A stretch of 64,000 nt of DNA from JBDWFY01 sp039976075. Its GTDB lineage: Bacteria; Pseudomonadota; Alphaproteobacteria; Rhizobiales; Stappiaceae. Positions within the stretch are counted from its first letter, which is position 1. Each line of letters opens with the position of its first letter. The notes under the pieces are model-generated. The model was given only the letters and a program-made list of their open reading frames with translations. It ran no database searches and was not told the DNA's origin. Shown piece after piece: positions 24,635-33,941 of the stretch. The position numbers and the translations under genes are program-made. The stretch spans positions 868,001 to 932,000 of the forward strand of contig JBDWFY010000001.1 of the NCBI GenBank assembly GCA_039976075.1, given 5' to 3'.

Positions 24635-26269
24635 ATGGCGACCGAGGCCCTTCCCGACTATCAGCACACGACACTGTTTCCGCTAGGAAAAGACGAAACG
24701 CCCTATCGCAAATTGACTTCCGAATTTGTCTCCACAACGCAGTTCAATGGTCAGGAAATGATAACCGTTGAAGCTGAAGGGTTGCGGCTGTTGGCAGAAA
24801 CGGCAATGGCGGATATCAACCATCTGCTTAGACCTGGTCACCTCAAGCAATTGCGGGCAATACTGGACGATCCGGAAGCCACGGCAAACGACCGATTTGT
24901 TGCCTTTGACCTGCTGAAAAACGCCAATATCGCTTCCGCCGGCGTTCTCCCCATGTGCCAGGATACAGGTACTGCTATCGTCATGGGTAAAAAGGGGCGG
25001 TTTGTGTGGACGGATGGGCTGGACGAAGCGGCGCTGGGTCAAGGCGTGCGTGATGCCTATTTCAAGAAAAACCTGCGCTACTCCCAGCTTGCTCCCCTCT
25101 CAATGTTTGAAGAGCAAAACACTAAAAACAACCTGCCTGCACAGATCGAGATCTATTCCGAAGGTGAGGATGCGTACAAATTTTTGTTTGTTGCCAAAGG
25201 TGGCGGCTCGGCAAATAAAACTTTCCTGTACCAAGGCACTCCCTCGTTACTCACCCGCGACAGGTTGCTCGATTTTTTAAAGGAAAAAATCCTAACGCTC
25301 GGCACTGCAGCCTGCCCGCCTTATCACTTGGCAATCGTCATTGGCGGCACGTCTGCTGAAATGAACCTCAAGGCGGTTAAACTGGCCTCGACCCACTATC
25401 TGGATGGTCTGCCATCAGAAGGTTCAGAGCTCGGCCATGCCTTTCGTGATCACGAACTGGAAGCTGTTATTCACAAAATGACACAGGCGACCGGGGTTGG
25501 CGCCCAGTTTGGTGGCAAATATTTCTGCCATGACGTACGTGTCGTCCGTTTGCCGCGTCACGGCGCTTCGCTTCCAATCGGTATCGGCGTTTCCTGTTCG
25601 GCGGATCGCCAGGCGATGGGTAAAATCACACGAGACGGTATTTTCCTGGAGCAATTGGAAACCAATCCTCATCAATATATGCCGGAAGTCGAAGATCAAT
25701 CGCTGTCCGACCATGTGGTAAAAATCGATCTGAACCAGCCCATGAGCGATATCTTGGGCGAGTTGACCAAACACCCGACAAAAACGCGATTATCCCTCAG
25801 CGGACCACTGATTGTTGCGCGCGATCTGGCGCATTCCAAATTGCGTGACCGACTGGAGGCAGGGCAGCCCCTCCCCGATTACTTCAAAAATCACCCCATT
25901 TATTACGCCGGCCCGGCCAAGACGCCTGAGGGTTATGCGTCCGGATCTTTCGGCCCCACAACGGCTGGACGCATGGATGCCTATGTTGATCAGTTCCAGG
26001 CAGCAGAAGGCTCCATGGTTATGCTGGCGAAAGGAAACCGCTCGGCACAGGTTCGCAGGGCCTGTCAGGCGCATGGGGGGTTTTATCTGGGTTCCATAGG
26101 TGGGCCGGCAGCCAGGCTAGCGCAGGACTGTATTAAAAAAGTCGAAGTTGTTGAGTTCGAAGAACTTGGCATGGAAGCAATTTGGCGCATCGAGGTGGAA
26201 GACTTTCCCGCCTTTGTCGTCGTTGACGACAAAGGAAACGACTTTTTCAAGGAATTGAATCTCGGTTAA
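24635..26269 (+). CDS. Fumarate hydratase, class I (4Fe-4S, FumA type)
   Basis: Interconverts fumarate and malate in the citric acid cycle with an oxygen-sensitive 4Fe-4S cluster. The 544-residue length is typical of the single-chain class I enzyme. Candidate cluster ligands are Cys108 (LPMCQDTGTA), Cys227 (TAACPPYH) and Cys321 (GVSCSADRQ), matching the spacing I remember for FumA. Also seen: GGTSAEMNLK and the C-terminal domain SGSFGPTTAGRMD, SIGGPAARLAQDCIKKVEVVE. The start was set at ATG 24635, preceded by GGAG; an upstream frame to 24563 looks non-coding. A strong terminator follows. Confidence 0.93.
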   Translation: MATEALPDYQHTTLFPLGKDETPYRKLTSEFVSTTQFNGQEMITVEAEGLRLLAETAMADINHLLRPGHLKQLRAILDDPEATANDRFVAFDLLKNANIASAGVLPMCQDTGTAIVMGKKGRFVWTDGLDEAALGQGVRDAYFKKNLRYSQLAPLSMFEEQNTKNNLPAQIEIYSEGEDAYKFLFVAKGGGSANKTFLYQGTPSLLTRDRLLDFLKEKILTLGTAACPPYHLAIVIGGTSAEMNLKAVKLASTHYLDGLPSEGSELGHAFRDHELEAVIHKMTQATGVGAQFGGKYFCHDVRVVRLPRHGASLPIGIGVSCSADRQAMGKITRDGIFLEQLETNPHQYMPEVEDQSLSDHVVKIDLNQPMSDILGELTKHPTKTRLSLSGPLIVARDLAHSKLRDRLEAGQPLPDYFKNHPIYYAGPAKTPEGYASGSFGPTTAGRMDAYVDQFQAAEGSMVMLAKGNRSAQVRRACQAHGGFYLGSIGGPAARLAQDCIKKVEVVEFEELGMEAIWRIEVEDFPAFVVVDDKGNDFFKELNLG

Positions 26270-26299
26270 GTCCAACCATGGTGTGAATACAAGTTAGTA

Positions 26300-26325
26300 G
26301 CGGCCTGCTTCTCGCAGGCCGCTTT
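26300..26325 (+). terminator. Terminator after fumarase
   Basis: Perfect 9-bp GC-rich stem GCGGCCTGC / GCAGGCCGC with loop TTCTC, followed by TTTGCTTC, 30 bases after the stop. Confidence 0.85.
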
Positions 26326-26663
26326 GCTTCTATCGTTAATCCTGAACATATCACTATGTTGTGTTGCGCCCGTATTTTTCTCTTGCCACACAACCAGTGG
26401 CCTTTCTCACAATTGAAAATACTTTTCGAAGATCACGACTTTCCCTGTGACCGGCGTCACTGATTCATGGCAAAAAGACGGGTACTTTGTTGCGAACAGG
26501 GCACATTGACGCCATTGTGATCGAAATACGGCGCACAGCGGACAGTAATACTTGCATCCGCTACGGCATGTTAAGAAGATCGAAATGGCTCCACGTTATC
26601 GTGAACCCGAATTGAACGTGTTTGATTATGTATTTGGGATTGGGACCGTAAAGGGGGAATGGG
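26326..26663. other. Gene-less interval before the L,D-transpeptidase
   Basis: About 340 bases with no convincing gene, hairpin or repeat. It presumably holds the transpeptidase promoter. Confidence 0.35.
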
Positions 26664-27260
26664 ATGCGTAGATTATTAGGAACAGTTGCAGCCGCATTGA
26701 TTGGCGCAGTTGCGTTCACGTCAACTGTTGAAGCTGCTAGCCGTTTCTGGGATCCGGAAACGAAAAAATGGGTCAGTGCCCGCGGTGGTGGAAAGAGTGG
26801 AAGATCCCCCATTAAACGGAAAGTCGTCAAGTACAACGGCAAATACAAAGCCGGTACGATTGTGGTCAGCACTGAAGAGCGCCGCCTTTATCATATTCTT
26901 CCAAACGGAAAAGCCATGAAATACGGTATCGGCGTCGGTCGCCCCGGATTTACATGGGCGGGAACACACCGCGTTACCCGTAAAGCGGAATGGCCAGGCT
27001 GGACACCGCCTGCGTCCATGAGAGCACGGGAACGGAGAAAGGGTCGCATTCTTCCGGCGTACATGCCCGGTGGCCCGCGCAATCCACTCGGCGCGCGTGC
27101 GCTTTATCTGGGTAGCAGCATTTACCGCATCCATGGTTCCAATGAACCCCGGACGATTGGTCAAGCCGTTTCATCAGGTTGCATTCGTATGGCAAATGAA
27201 GACGTCAAGTACCTTTATGAACAGGTAAGTGTAGGCGCGCGCGTTGTTGTTCTGAACTGA
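26664..27260 (+). CDS. L,D-transpeptidase (YkuD domain)
   Basis: A 198-residue exported enzyme that forms 3-3 cross-links in peptidoglycan or attaches proteins to it. Signal peptide about 1-22 (MRRLLGTVAAALIGAVAFTS...VEAAS). YkuD domain from about 70 to the end: TIVVSTEERRLYHI, then YRIHGSNEP and catalytic VSSGCIRMANED with Cys in the HxnG...SxGCxR signature. The basic segment between the signal peptide and the domain may contact the wall. Hyphomicrobiales carry many such paralogues, so no specific symbol is given. A UUCG-loop terminator follows. Confidence 0.92.
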   Translation: MRRLLGTVAAALIGAVAFTSTVEAASRFWDPETKKWVSARGGGKSGRSPIKRKVVKYNGKYKAGTIVVSTEERRLYHILPNGKAMKYGIGVGRPGFTWAGTHRVTRKAEWPGWTPPASMRARERRKGRILPAYMPGGPRNPLGARALYLGSSIYRIHGSNEPRTIGQAVSSGCIRMANEDVKYLYEQVSVGARVVVLN

Positions 27261-27295
27261 CCAACGAACAAATCGAATTGACGGACGAATAAATT

Positions 27296-27325
27296 AAGCG
27301 GACTTCGGTCCGCTTTTTTTATTTT
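27296..27325 (+). terminator. UUCG-tetraloop terminator
   Basis: Stem AAGCGGAC / GTCCGCTT closed by a TTCG loop and followed by an uninterrupted T tract and ATTTTT. Textbook factor-independent terminator of the L,D-transpeptidase gene. Confidence 0.93.
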
Positions 27326-27463
27326 TACCCTTTCCCCAACGCCGAAATGTTCCAATTATGAGAAGTTGTTGACTAAGATCATTGGCATGGTCACTAATGC
27401 TGTGAATAAGAACAGAAGGCCGGGATCTACCAACCGGTCACATGAATTGTTTGGGAGAGCACC

Positions 27464-28489
27464 ATGACTGCGACCTTCGCACAATCCGCAAAGCCGGTTC
27501 TAACGGACCCTTTTGGCCGGGATGTTACCTATTTGCGGGTTTCGGTGACTGATCGTTGCGATTTCAGATGTGTCTATTGCATGTCTGAAGACATGACCTT
27601 TCTTCCGAAGAAAGACATTCTCAGCCTCGAAGAACTAGACCGGCTGTGCTCAGCGTTTGTCGAAAAAGGCGTTCGCAAACTGCGTATGACCGGCGGCGAG
27701 CCCTTGGTCAGAAAAAATATTATGAGCCTGTTCCGTTCACTGTCCAGGCATCTAGACTCAGGTGCTCTCGAAGAGCTGACTGTGACAACTAACGGGTCGC
27801 AACTCTCCCGTTTCGCCGATGAACTCTATGATTGCGGCGTGAGGCGCATCAACGTCTCGCTTGACACGCTCGATCCGGATAAATTCAAGGCAATCACGCG
27901 CTGGGGCAGTCTGGCAAAAGTGATGGACGGTCTCGAAGCCGCCAAGAAGGCCGGCCTGCAAGTGAAAATCAATGCGGTTGCGCTCAAAAGTGTCAATGCC
28001 GGTGAGATTCCTGAAATGATCCGCTGGGCGCACCAGCAGGGTTTTGACCTTACACTTATTGAAACCATGCCTCTTGGTGAAATCGAAGAGGACAGAACGG
28101 ATCAGTATCTTCCGCTTTCGCTGGTCCGTGCCCAGTTGATGGATCAGTTTGCACTATCCAGCATCCCCTACAAGACCGGGGGGCCTGCACGGTATTATGA
28201 TGTGGGAGAAACGGGCGGTCGTCTTGGTTTTATAACGCCGCTGTCTCATAATTTCTGTGAAAGCTGCAACCGTGTCCGGGTTACCTGTACCGGCATGCTT
28301 TATCTGTGCCTGGGTCAGGACGACTGCAAGGACTTGCGAGCGCCTCTGCGGGCCTCTGAGGGCAATGACTTGTTGAACGAAGCCATCGAAGAAGCAATCA
28401 GTCGCAAACCCAAAGGGCATGATTTCGTCATAGATCGTACGACGAAACAGCCTGCGGTCAGCCGTCATATGAGCGTCACCGGCGGTTGA
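27464..28489 (+). CDS. moaA: GTP 3',8-cyclase (molybdenum cofactor biosynthesis protein A)
   Basis: Radical-SAM enzyme for the first step of molybdopterin synthesis: GTP to 3',8-cyclo-GTP. The 341 residues carry the N-terminal radical-SAM cluster Cys32, Cys36 and Cys39 (RCDFRCVYCM), the GGE motif in MTGGEPLVRKN, and the second C-terminal cluster in FCESCNRVRVTCTGMLYLC. The protein ends in GG, the conserved C-terminal tail needed for activity in MoaA. Ribosome site GGGAG. It stands alone here, about 4 kb before the rest of the cofactor genes. Confidence 0.96.
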   Translation: MTATFAQSAKPVLTDPFGRDVTYLRVSVTDRCDFRCVYCMSEDMTFLPKKDILSLEELDRLCSAFVEKGVRKLRMTGGEPLVRKNIMSLFRSLSRHLDSGALEELTVTTNGSQLSRFADELYDCGVRRINVSLDTLDPDKFKAITRWGSLAKVMDGLEAAKKAGLQVKINAVALKSVNAGEIPEMIRWAHQQGFDLTLIETMPLGEIEEDRTDQYLPLSLVRAQLMDQFALSSIPYKTGGPARYYDVGETGGRLGFITPLSHNFCESCNRVRVTCTGMLYLCLGQDDCKDLRAPLRASEGNDLLNEAIEEAISRKPKGHDFVIDRTTKQPAVSRHMSVTGG

Positions 28490-28599
28490 TGAGACAGAAT
28501 TGAACGCCTCTCTTTAGTGTCCGATGCAAACGGAAACGTATGTTGACGGGTCTACCGCTTCTCAGGGACTGAATATCTTTGATCTCAGCAGTAGAACAC

Positions 28600-29826
28600 T
28601 TAAGCGGTGCGTTCGGTCTCGGACCGTGCCAGCTGCCCGGTGACGAGCGCCAGTGTACCCGACGCCATCATAAACAACATCATCGGCCATATAGTCCCCG
28701 GCCAAAGCTGACCATTCAGCAGCCAGCCTACTAAGATTGTAGCCATGGCACCTGCACCGATTTGCATGCTTCCCGCCAGTCCGGCGGCGGCACCGGCAAG
28801 ATCCGGTCGCACGCTGACAATTCCAGCCATCGCATTTGGCATGGTCAGTCCATTGGCAATGCCAATCAGCATCATCGGTCCGAACAGGGACAGCGGATGT
28901 AAATATCCCAGAGCAAACAGCGTTGAAATGAGCGTGAGACCAACCAACGCGCATAGGTTCCCAGCTGTGACCATGATGTTAATGCCCAGTCTTCCTGAGA
29001 AACGGCCGGTAAGAAAATTCCCGAAAATGTAGCCCAGAACCATCAGCATGAAGTACAGACCATACTCCCAGGGTGACATGCCCAACAATTGTTCAGCAAC
29101 AAACGGCGCGCCGCCGATAAAGGCGAAAAATACTCCGGAGCAAAATAGATTTGTCAGCGAATAGAGCCAGAATGTTTTATACCCAAACAGGGTTGCAAAA
29201 CTGGTCAGCAATCGTCCTGCAGCCTCTTTGTTTTCAGTCCGATGATTTGTCTCTGTAAGATTTAACCAGGCGAATGCAAGCACGATTACACCAACCACCA
29301 ACGTGAATTCGAAACTGGCCCGCCAGTTGAATGCCTCGTGCAGGAGCCCCCCGATGAGAGGTCCCGCCATCGGCGCAACCGCCATCCCCATCGTCACGTA
29401 ACCCATCATGCTGGCGGCTCTGTCACGAGGAAACAGATCTCGGATGATCGCCCTGCTGAGCGTCATGCCTGTTGCCCCGCCGACCGCCTGCACAACACGA
29501 CCACTGATAAGCTGGGGCAACGTCTGTGAAACAATGCAGATCAGCGTACCGACCAAAAAAAGTGACAACCCGATCAGGAGCACAGGCCGGCGCCCAACCT
29601 TGTCGGAGACCGGGCCAGCAATCAGCATCGAAACAGCGCTGGCCAATAGATAAAGAGAAAGCGTCAGCTGGACAGCTGCCGGACTTGATTGAAAATATGC
29701 CACCATGCTGGGCATGGATGGAAGGAACATATTCATCGCCAGCGGATTCATTGCTGAAACGCCGATAAGAACGCCGACAAAAATTATAGAAGGATCGCTG
29801 CGGGATGAACTCTGCGGACTGACCAT
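28600..29826 (-). CDS. Bcr/CflA-family multidrug efflux MFS transporter
   Basis: A 408-residue major-facilitator protein with about 12 membrane segments. Family-typical pieces are NPLAMNMFLPSMPSM near the N-terminus (segment 1), GPVSDKVGRRPVLLIGL (the loop 2-3 motif A) and GGATGMTLSRAIIRDLFPRDRAASMMGYV. Bcr/CflA members export bicyclomycin, chloramphenicol, sulfonamides or cysteine, and the substrate here is unknown. Inner membrane, proton-driven. It is convergent with moaA. Confidence 0.88.
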   Translation of the reverse strand: MVSPQSSSRSDPSIIFVGVLIGVSAMNPLAMNMFLPSMPSMVAYFQSSPAAVQLTLSLYLLASAVSMLIAGPVSDKVGRRPVLLIGLSLFLVGTLICIVSQTLPQLISGRVVQAVGGATGMTLSRAIIRDLFPRDRAASMMGYVTMGMAVAPMAGPLIGGLLHEAFNWRASFEFTLVVGVIVLAFAWLNLTETNHRTENKEAAGRLLTSFATLFGYKTFWLYSLTNLFCSGVFFAFIGGAPFVAEQLLGMSPWEYGLYFMLMVLGYIFGNFLTGRFSGRLGINIMVTAGNLCALVGLTLISTLFALGYLHPLSLFGPMMLIGIANGLTMPNAMAGIVSVRPDLAGAAAGLAGSMQIGAGAMATILVGWLLNGQLWPGTIWPMMLFMMASGTLALVTGQLARSETERTA

Positions 29827-30002
29827 TCATCCCTTATGATCAATTCACCTTAATGACGCAAGCGCGGGTTGTACAAATTTAACATGAGGACCCAACCCAT
29901 CCCGGGAAACTCAAACCGATCTGAAACTGCACGCCTCAAGCAACTTCACTTGAGGATGAGCGGTTGCGTGCCCTGCCCTGCAAAGGCCCATGACGATGAT
30001 AC

Positions 30003-30149
30003 CTACCGGAACTTTATCATTCTGCCCAATCGACCCAGCATCGAATGAAAGGCTTGAGAACGCATGTGTCGGCCACGTTCAACCAGCTCTGAATACGGAA
30101 GGTTTTCTTCTGTATTAAGGTCAAATTTTTTATATCGAAAATCAGTCAT
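30003..30149 (-). CDS. Small basic protein, 48 residues, unknown
   Basis: A short frame from ATG at 30149, preceded by GAGAGA, to TAG. The product begins MTDFRYKKFDLNTEENLPYS and ends LGRLGRMIKFR: an acidic N-terminal half and a basic C-terminal helix. The layout recalls the small helical proteins common in alphaproteobacteria (RSP_7527 or DUF1127-like), but I cannot name a family with confidence. It lies upstream of, and divergent from, the GcvA-like regulator. A longer frame to 30326 runs into that regulator and is unlikely. Confidence 0.5.
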   Translation of the reverse strand: MTDFRYKKFDLNTEENLPYSELVERGRHMRSQAFHSMLGRLGRMIKFR

Positions 30150-30272
30150 ATCATGTCTCTCTCGCTGAAGAATTTGCCGGAATTGGCTCTTTTCAGAAGA
30201 TAACGGCTCGACATAATCTCTACAAACGCGTATTTTTTGCCGTTCAGTTAAAATAATTTTGTGTGAAACAGG

Positions 30273-31181
30273 ATGCGAAGACCGCCACTCAACGCAATAC
30301 GGGCTTTTGAAGCGACAGCCCGCCACCTCAGTTTTACCAAAGCTGCAGATGAGCTGAACCTCACACCCTCTGCCCTGAGTTATCAGGTGCGGATGCTGGA
30401 AGATGTTTTGAGCGTAAAACTTTTCAAACGCCTGAACAGGGCGATAGAACTCACTCCCACCGGCCTTGCGATCTTTCCTGGAATTAGGGACGCTTTCCTG
30501 CGTCTAGACGAGACGTTTCGTCTGCTTCAGCCGGAAACACCTGACAACATTCTGGTTCTGGCGACCGGGCCTGCCTTTGTTGCCAAATGGCTGTCGCCTC
30601 GGATTGCAGGCTTTCTGGAAGCCCACCCGGATCTGGAGCTGCGCATTTCCGCCAATTTGAAACTGGTCGACTTTAACACTGAAGAAGTCGATATAGGCGT
30701 ACGGTTCGGCTTCACGGATGATGACAACCTGCATGTCGAACCGCTGATGAAGGAAGCTGTGCTTCCACTCTGTTCCCCGGGGTTTCTTGAGCAGCATGGC
30801 GGCAGTCTCTCACTTGGAGACCTTCACACTGTCACGCTTCTTCATGACGATTCCCTGAAATTCATGCAAAATCAAACCACCTGGGAGACATGGCTCGATA
30901 AGGTGGGCGTGGAATCCCTCGATACTGATCGGGGTCTGCACTTCAATCACGCCAATCATAGTTTGGACGCCGCAGCAGAAGGCGCCGGACTCGTCTTGGC
31001 AAGGCAAAGTCTGGCTGAACACGATATCAGGACCGGACGTCTGATCGCCCCCTTTGACACCATGTTGCCCGTGGAGGGTATGTATTATCTGGCCGGACTG
31101 CCCGCAGCTTTTGAAAAACCAAAGGTAAAGGCATTTCGTGATTGGATACACGCGGAAATCGCCCAACTGTCACGCAACTGA
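30273..31181 (+). CDS. LysR-type transcriptional regulator, GcvA-like
   Basis: A 302-residue DNA-binding regulator. The N-terminal winged helix is typical of the GcvA subgroup: RPPLNAIRAFEATARHLSFTKAADELNLTPSALSYQVRMLED (about 3-44), followed by a LysR effector-binding domain. GcvA-like proteins control amino acid or beta-lactamase genes. The target here is unknown; candidates are the small divergent gene and the adjacent exporters. It ends 15 bases before the convergent DMT transporter. Confidence 0.9.
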   Translation: MRRPPLNAIRAFEATARHLSFTKAADELNLTPSALSYQVRMLEDVLSVKLFKRLNRAIELTPTGLAIFPGIRDAFLRLDETFRLLQPETPDNILVLATGPAFVAKWLSPRIAGFLEAHPDLELRISANLKLVDFNTEEVDIGVRFGFTDDDNLHVEPLMKEAVLPLCSPGFLEQHGGSLSLGDLHTVTLLHDDSLKFMQNQTTWETWLDKVGVESLDTDRGLHFNHANHSLDAAAEGAGLVLARQSLAEHDIRTGRLIAPFDTMLPVEGMYYLAGLPAAFEKPKVKAFRDWIHAEIAQLSRN

Positions 31182-31196
31182 GTTTTCATTTCACGT

Positions 31197-32069
31197 TCAT
31201 TGTTGTGACTGTCCCCGTTCCCTCAGGAAGGTATAGATGCCGGTGGCAACCAAAATTGCGATACCTACCTGTGTCGGCAGATCCGGAATGTCATCCCAGA
31301 CCAGATAACCAATAGCGATCGCCCAGAGGATGATGGAATATCGGAACGGAGATATCACGGCTATATCTCCGGTGCGCATCGCCATGATGATGAAGACGTA
31401 TGCCAGCAGAATAAACCCGGCGGCACCGGCCAAAAACAACAGACTGCCTGCAGAAACCGGCTGCCATTCTTCAAAAGGCGCCAGCAAAATCCCCAGAATG
31501 CCGACTGCGATGCTCGTCAGCCAGGCGACAGCAAAGGTGGAAACGTTTGGCGACATCTGCCTGGTTGCCAAATCGCGCAGTGCCATGAAAAATACGGCCG
31601 AAAATGCCACTAGCGACCAACTATCAAATCCTGCGAGTCCGGGTCTTACAATCAACAACACGCCCATAAGGCCAATAGTAATCGCGGTCCACCGGCGCCA
31701 CCCCACACGCTCGCCCAGAAACAGCGCTGAACCAGCTGTTACGACCAGGGGAAGAACTTGAAGTATTGCAGTGGCATTTGCCAGCGGCATACGAAAAAGC
31801 GCTGACAGATAAAGCACGGTTGCGCCGATCTCGCCCAATATTCTTATCGTGACCGCTTTTTCTCGAAGCGGAGCCAATGTCGAAAAACCGCTTTGGAAAT
31901 AGATCAGTCCACTGAGAAGAACGAACACGAAAAACGATCTCAGAACAACGATCTGACTCAATGGAAGCGATTCACCAGCAAGTTTGACCAACATGTCATT
32001 GAGAATAAATCCAGCCATTGCAGCCATCATGACAAGGATACCAAGACCGTTTGACTGCCGTTCGGCCAT
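31197..32069 (-). CDS. EamA/DMT-family transporter
   Basis: A 290-residue inner-membrane protein with ten predicted segments in two EamA repeats. The first repeat starts GLGILVMMAAMAGFILNDMLVKL and has the proline/glycine-rich join ALFLGERVGWRRWTAITIGLMGVLLIVRPG. The second contains AVFFMALRDLATRQM and ends SIILWAIAIGYLVWDDIPD. Such proteins usually export amino acids or metabolites. Substrate unknown. Confidence 0.87.
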   Translation of the reverse strand: MAERQSNGLGILVMMAAMAGFILNDMLVKLAGESLPLSQIVVLRSFFVFVLLSGLIYFQSGFSTLAPLREKAVTIRILGEIGATVLYLSALFRMPLANATAILQVLPLVVTAGSALFLGERVGWRRWTAITIGLMGVLLIVRPGLAGFDSWSLVAFSAVFFMALRDLATRQMSPNVSTFAVAWLTSIAVGILGILLAPFEEWQPVSAGSLLFLAGAAGFILLAYVFIIMAMRTGDIAVISPFRYSIILWAIAIGYLVWDDIPDLPTQVGIAILVATGIYTFLRERGQSQQ

Positions 32070-32341
32070 TAAAGTCTTTCTCTGATGCGAGCATAATCAA
32101 TGCGGATGGTGGGTCATGAAGTTCATGAGACGTCACAGTGGCGTGGCGCCGAAATCTCGAATGACACTATTGCTACCGGCTCATTATGTTGATGGCAATT
32201 GATTTTAGGTTCGCCGACTCCTAGTTCGCAAGATCAGCGCTGCACCGAAAAAAGCCTTGTGGCCTGAAAAACTTGCTGTTTGCAAAAAAAGCCCTCTAAT
32301 ACTAAGGCAGATACAATTCGTAACGAGGACTTTGGTAATCC

Positions 32342-33250
32342 ATGGCTGATCAGCCTTATCTGCTGGCACCTGACCCGATGGCAGAAGGACTTTCCCGTTT
32401 GGTCAAGGGTATTGATCAAGACGGCAACCGGGTCGAAACGAGAGTTGTCACTGAGAAACCATTGACACTGTTTCTCAACAGCCAGGAGATCGTCACCATG
32501 ATGACGATTGGCGATCATCCGGATTTGCTGGCTGTCGGCTATCTCAAAAATCAGGGAATGCTGTTCGACGAAGACACTATTACCGGTATCGATGTCGATG
32601 AAGATCTGGAAATAGTGGTGGTACGAACGGAACGGGAAACCAACTACGAAGATAAATTGAAGAAAAAAGTACGCACCTCAGGCTGCGCGCAAGGCACAGT
32701 ATTTGGCGACGTCATGGAAAACTTCGATGGCGTGGCGCTCTCCAACGATGTTGTGATCAAAACATCATGGCTGCACCAACTTACCCGCCAAATAAACACA
32801 ACACCGTCGCTCTATCTTGAAGCTGGTGCAATCCATGGATCGGTACTATGTCACAAAGACAAGCCACTCATTTATATGGAAGATGTTGGCCGGCATAATG
32901 CTGTAGACAAAATCGCCGGTTACATTGCCCTTAACGAAATCGATCCTTCCGACAAGATTTTCTACACGACCGGCCGGCTAACATCGGAAATGGTTATCAA
33001 AACCGTCATGATGGGCATTCCGATACTGATCTCGCGATCCGGTTTCACAGCATGGGGTGTAGAACTGGCGGAACAGGCTGGCCTTACATTGATCGGCCGC
33101 GCACGGGGAAAACGGTTTACGGCTCTTACGGGTGTAGAACGCATTGTGTTCGATCTCGATGCGCAATTGCTCGGCGAGGATGAGCATTCAAAGTCTCAGC
33201 GCAAAGCCAGCCGTTATTCCGATGAGAGTGGTCGCCATGCCGGGAAGTGA
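32342..33250 (+). CDS. fdhD: Formate dehydrogenase accessory sulfurtransferase FdhD
   Basis: Transfers sulfur from the desulfurase to the molybdenum cofactor of formate dehydrogenase. 302 residues. Seen: the FdhD core RTSGCAQGTVFG, EDVGRHNAVDKIAGYIAL, TGRLTSEMVIKTVMMGIPILISRSG and GLTLIGRARGKRF. The active-site region has one Cys (SGCAQG) where E. coli FdhD has CxxC. The C-terminus is followed after one base by mobA, which makes it the first gene of a four-gene cofactor operon. No formate dehydrogenase subunits lie in the window. Confidence 0.94.
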   Translation: MADQPYLLAPDPMAEGLSRLVKGIDQDGNRVETRVVTEKPLTLFLNSQEIVTMMTIGDHPDLLAVGYLKNQGMLFDEDTITGIDVDEDLEIVVVRTERETNYEDKLKKKVRTSGCAQGTVFGDVMENFDGVALSNDVVIKTSWLHQLTRQINTTPSLYLEAGAIHGSVLCHKDKPLIYMEDVGRHNAVDKIAGYIALNEIDPSDKIFYTTGRLTSEMVIKTVMMGIPILISRSGFTAWGVELAEQAGLTLIGRARGKRFTALTGVERIVFDLDAQLLGEDEHSKSQRKASRYSDESGRHAGK

Positions 33251-33251
33251 A

Positions 33252-33941
33252 ATGAGTACGCAAAATTCCACTGAAGGACAATCGAGCGCGGCGTTTGCCG
33301 ATGTTGTCGGCTGCGTTCTGGCCGGCGGCCTCTCACGCCGAATGGGTGGGGGCGACAAGAGCCTTATTCACATCGGTGGCAGCCCCATGTTGAGCAGAGT
33401 ATTAGAACGACTGTCTCCGCAGGTCGGTCATGTAATCATCAATGCAAATGGTGATCCCAATCGTTTTGCCAGCTATCAGTGCACCGTTGTCCGGGATCCG
33501 ATCGATGGATTTGCGGGCCCTTTGGCTGGCATTCTCGCCGGGCTGATGTGGACCAGAAACCACAAGCCGGAGGCCACCCATGTTCTCACGGTAGCTGCTG
33601 ATACCCCCTTTTTTCCAATTGATCTGGTTGAACGTTTCAGACATCGGAGCCAACAGGACGGCCAAGCCATTGTGCTTGCTGCGTCGGATGGCAAACAGCA
33701 CCCGGTTTTTGGCCTATGGCCCGTGCAACTCGCCGATGATTTGCATACCTGGCTTGCTGAAAATCAAAGTCGAAAAGTCCTGCATTGGGTAGAACGGCAT
33801 CCGAACCTGTCAGAATCATTCGATGGTCTGGATCTGAACGGCGCCCGCCTTGACCCGTTTTTCAACGCGAACACGCCTGAGGACATCGACTTGGCCAATA
33901 CGCTGGCAGGCGCGATGGCTGAAAAGGACAACACCGCATGA
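33252..33941 (+). CDS. mobA: Molybdenum cofactor guanylyltransferase
   Basis: Joins GMP from GTP to molybdopterin-Mo to form the guanine dinucleotide cofactor. 229 residues. The nucleotide-binding signature is CVLAGGLSRRMGGGDKSL; later VRDPIDGFAGPLAGILAGL and the Mg-binding VAADTPFFP. Start ATG at 33252 follows GGAAG; an ATG at 33237 overlapping the fdhD end is an alternative. It overlaps mobB by 4 bases (ATGA). Confidence 0.93.
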   Translation: MSTQNSTEGQSSAAFADVVGCVLAGGLSRRMGGGDKSLIHIGGSPMLSRVLERLSPQVGHVIINANGDPNRFASYQCTVVRDPIDGFAGPLAGILAGLMWTRNHKPEATHVLTVAADTPFFPIDLVERFRHRSQQDGQAIVLAASDGKQHPVFGLWPVQLADDLHTWLAENQSRKVLHWVERHPNLSESFDGLDLNGARLDPFFNANTPEDIDLANTLAGAMAEKDNTA

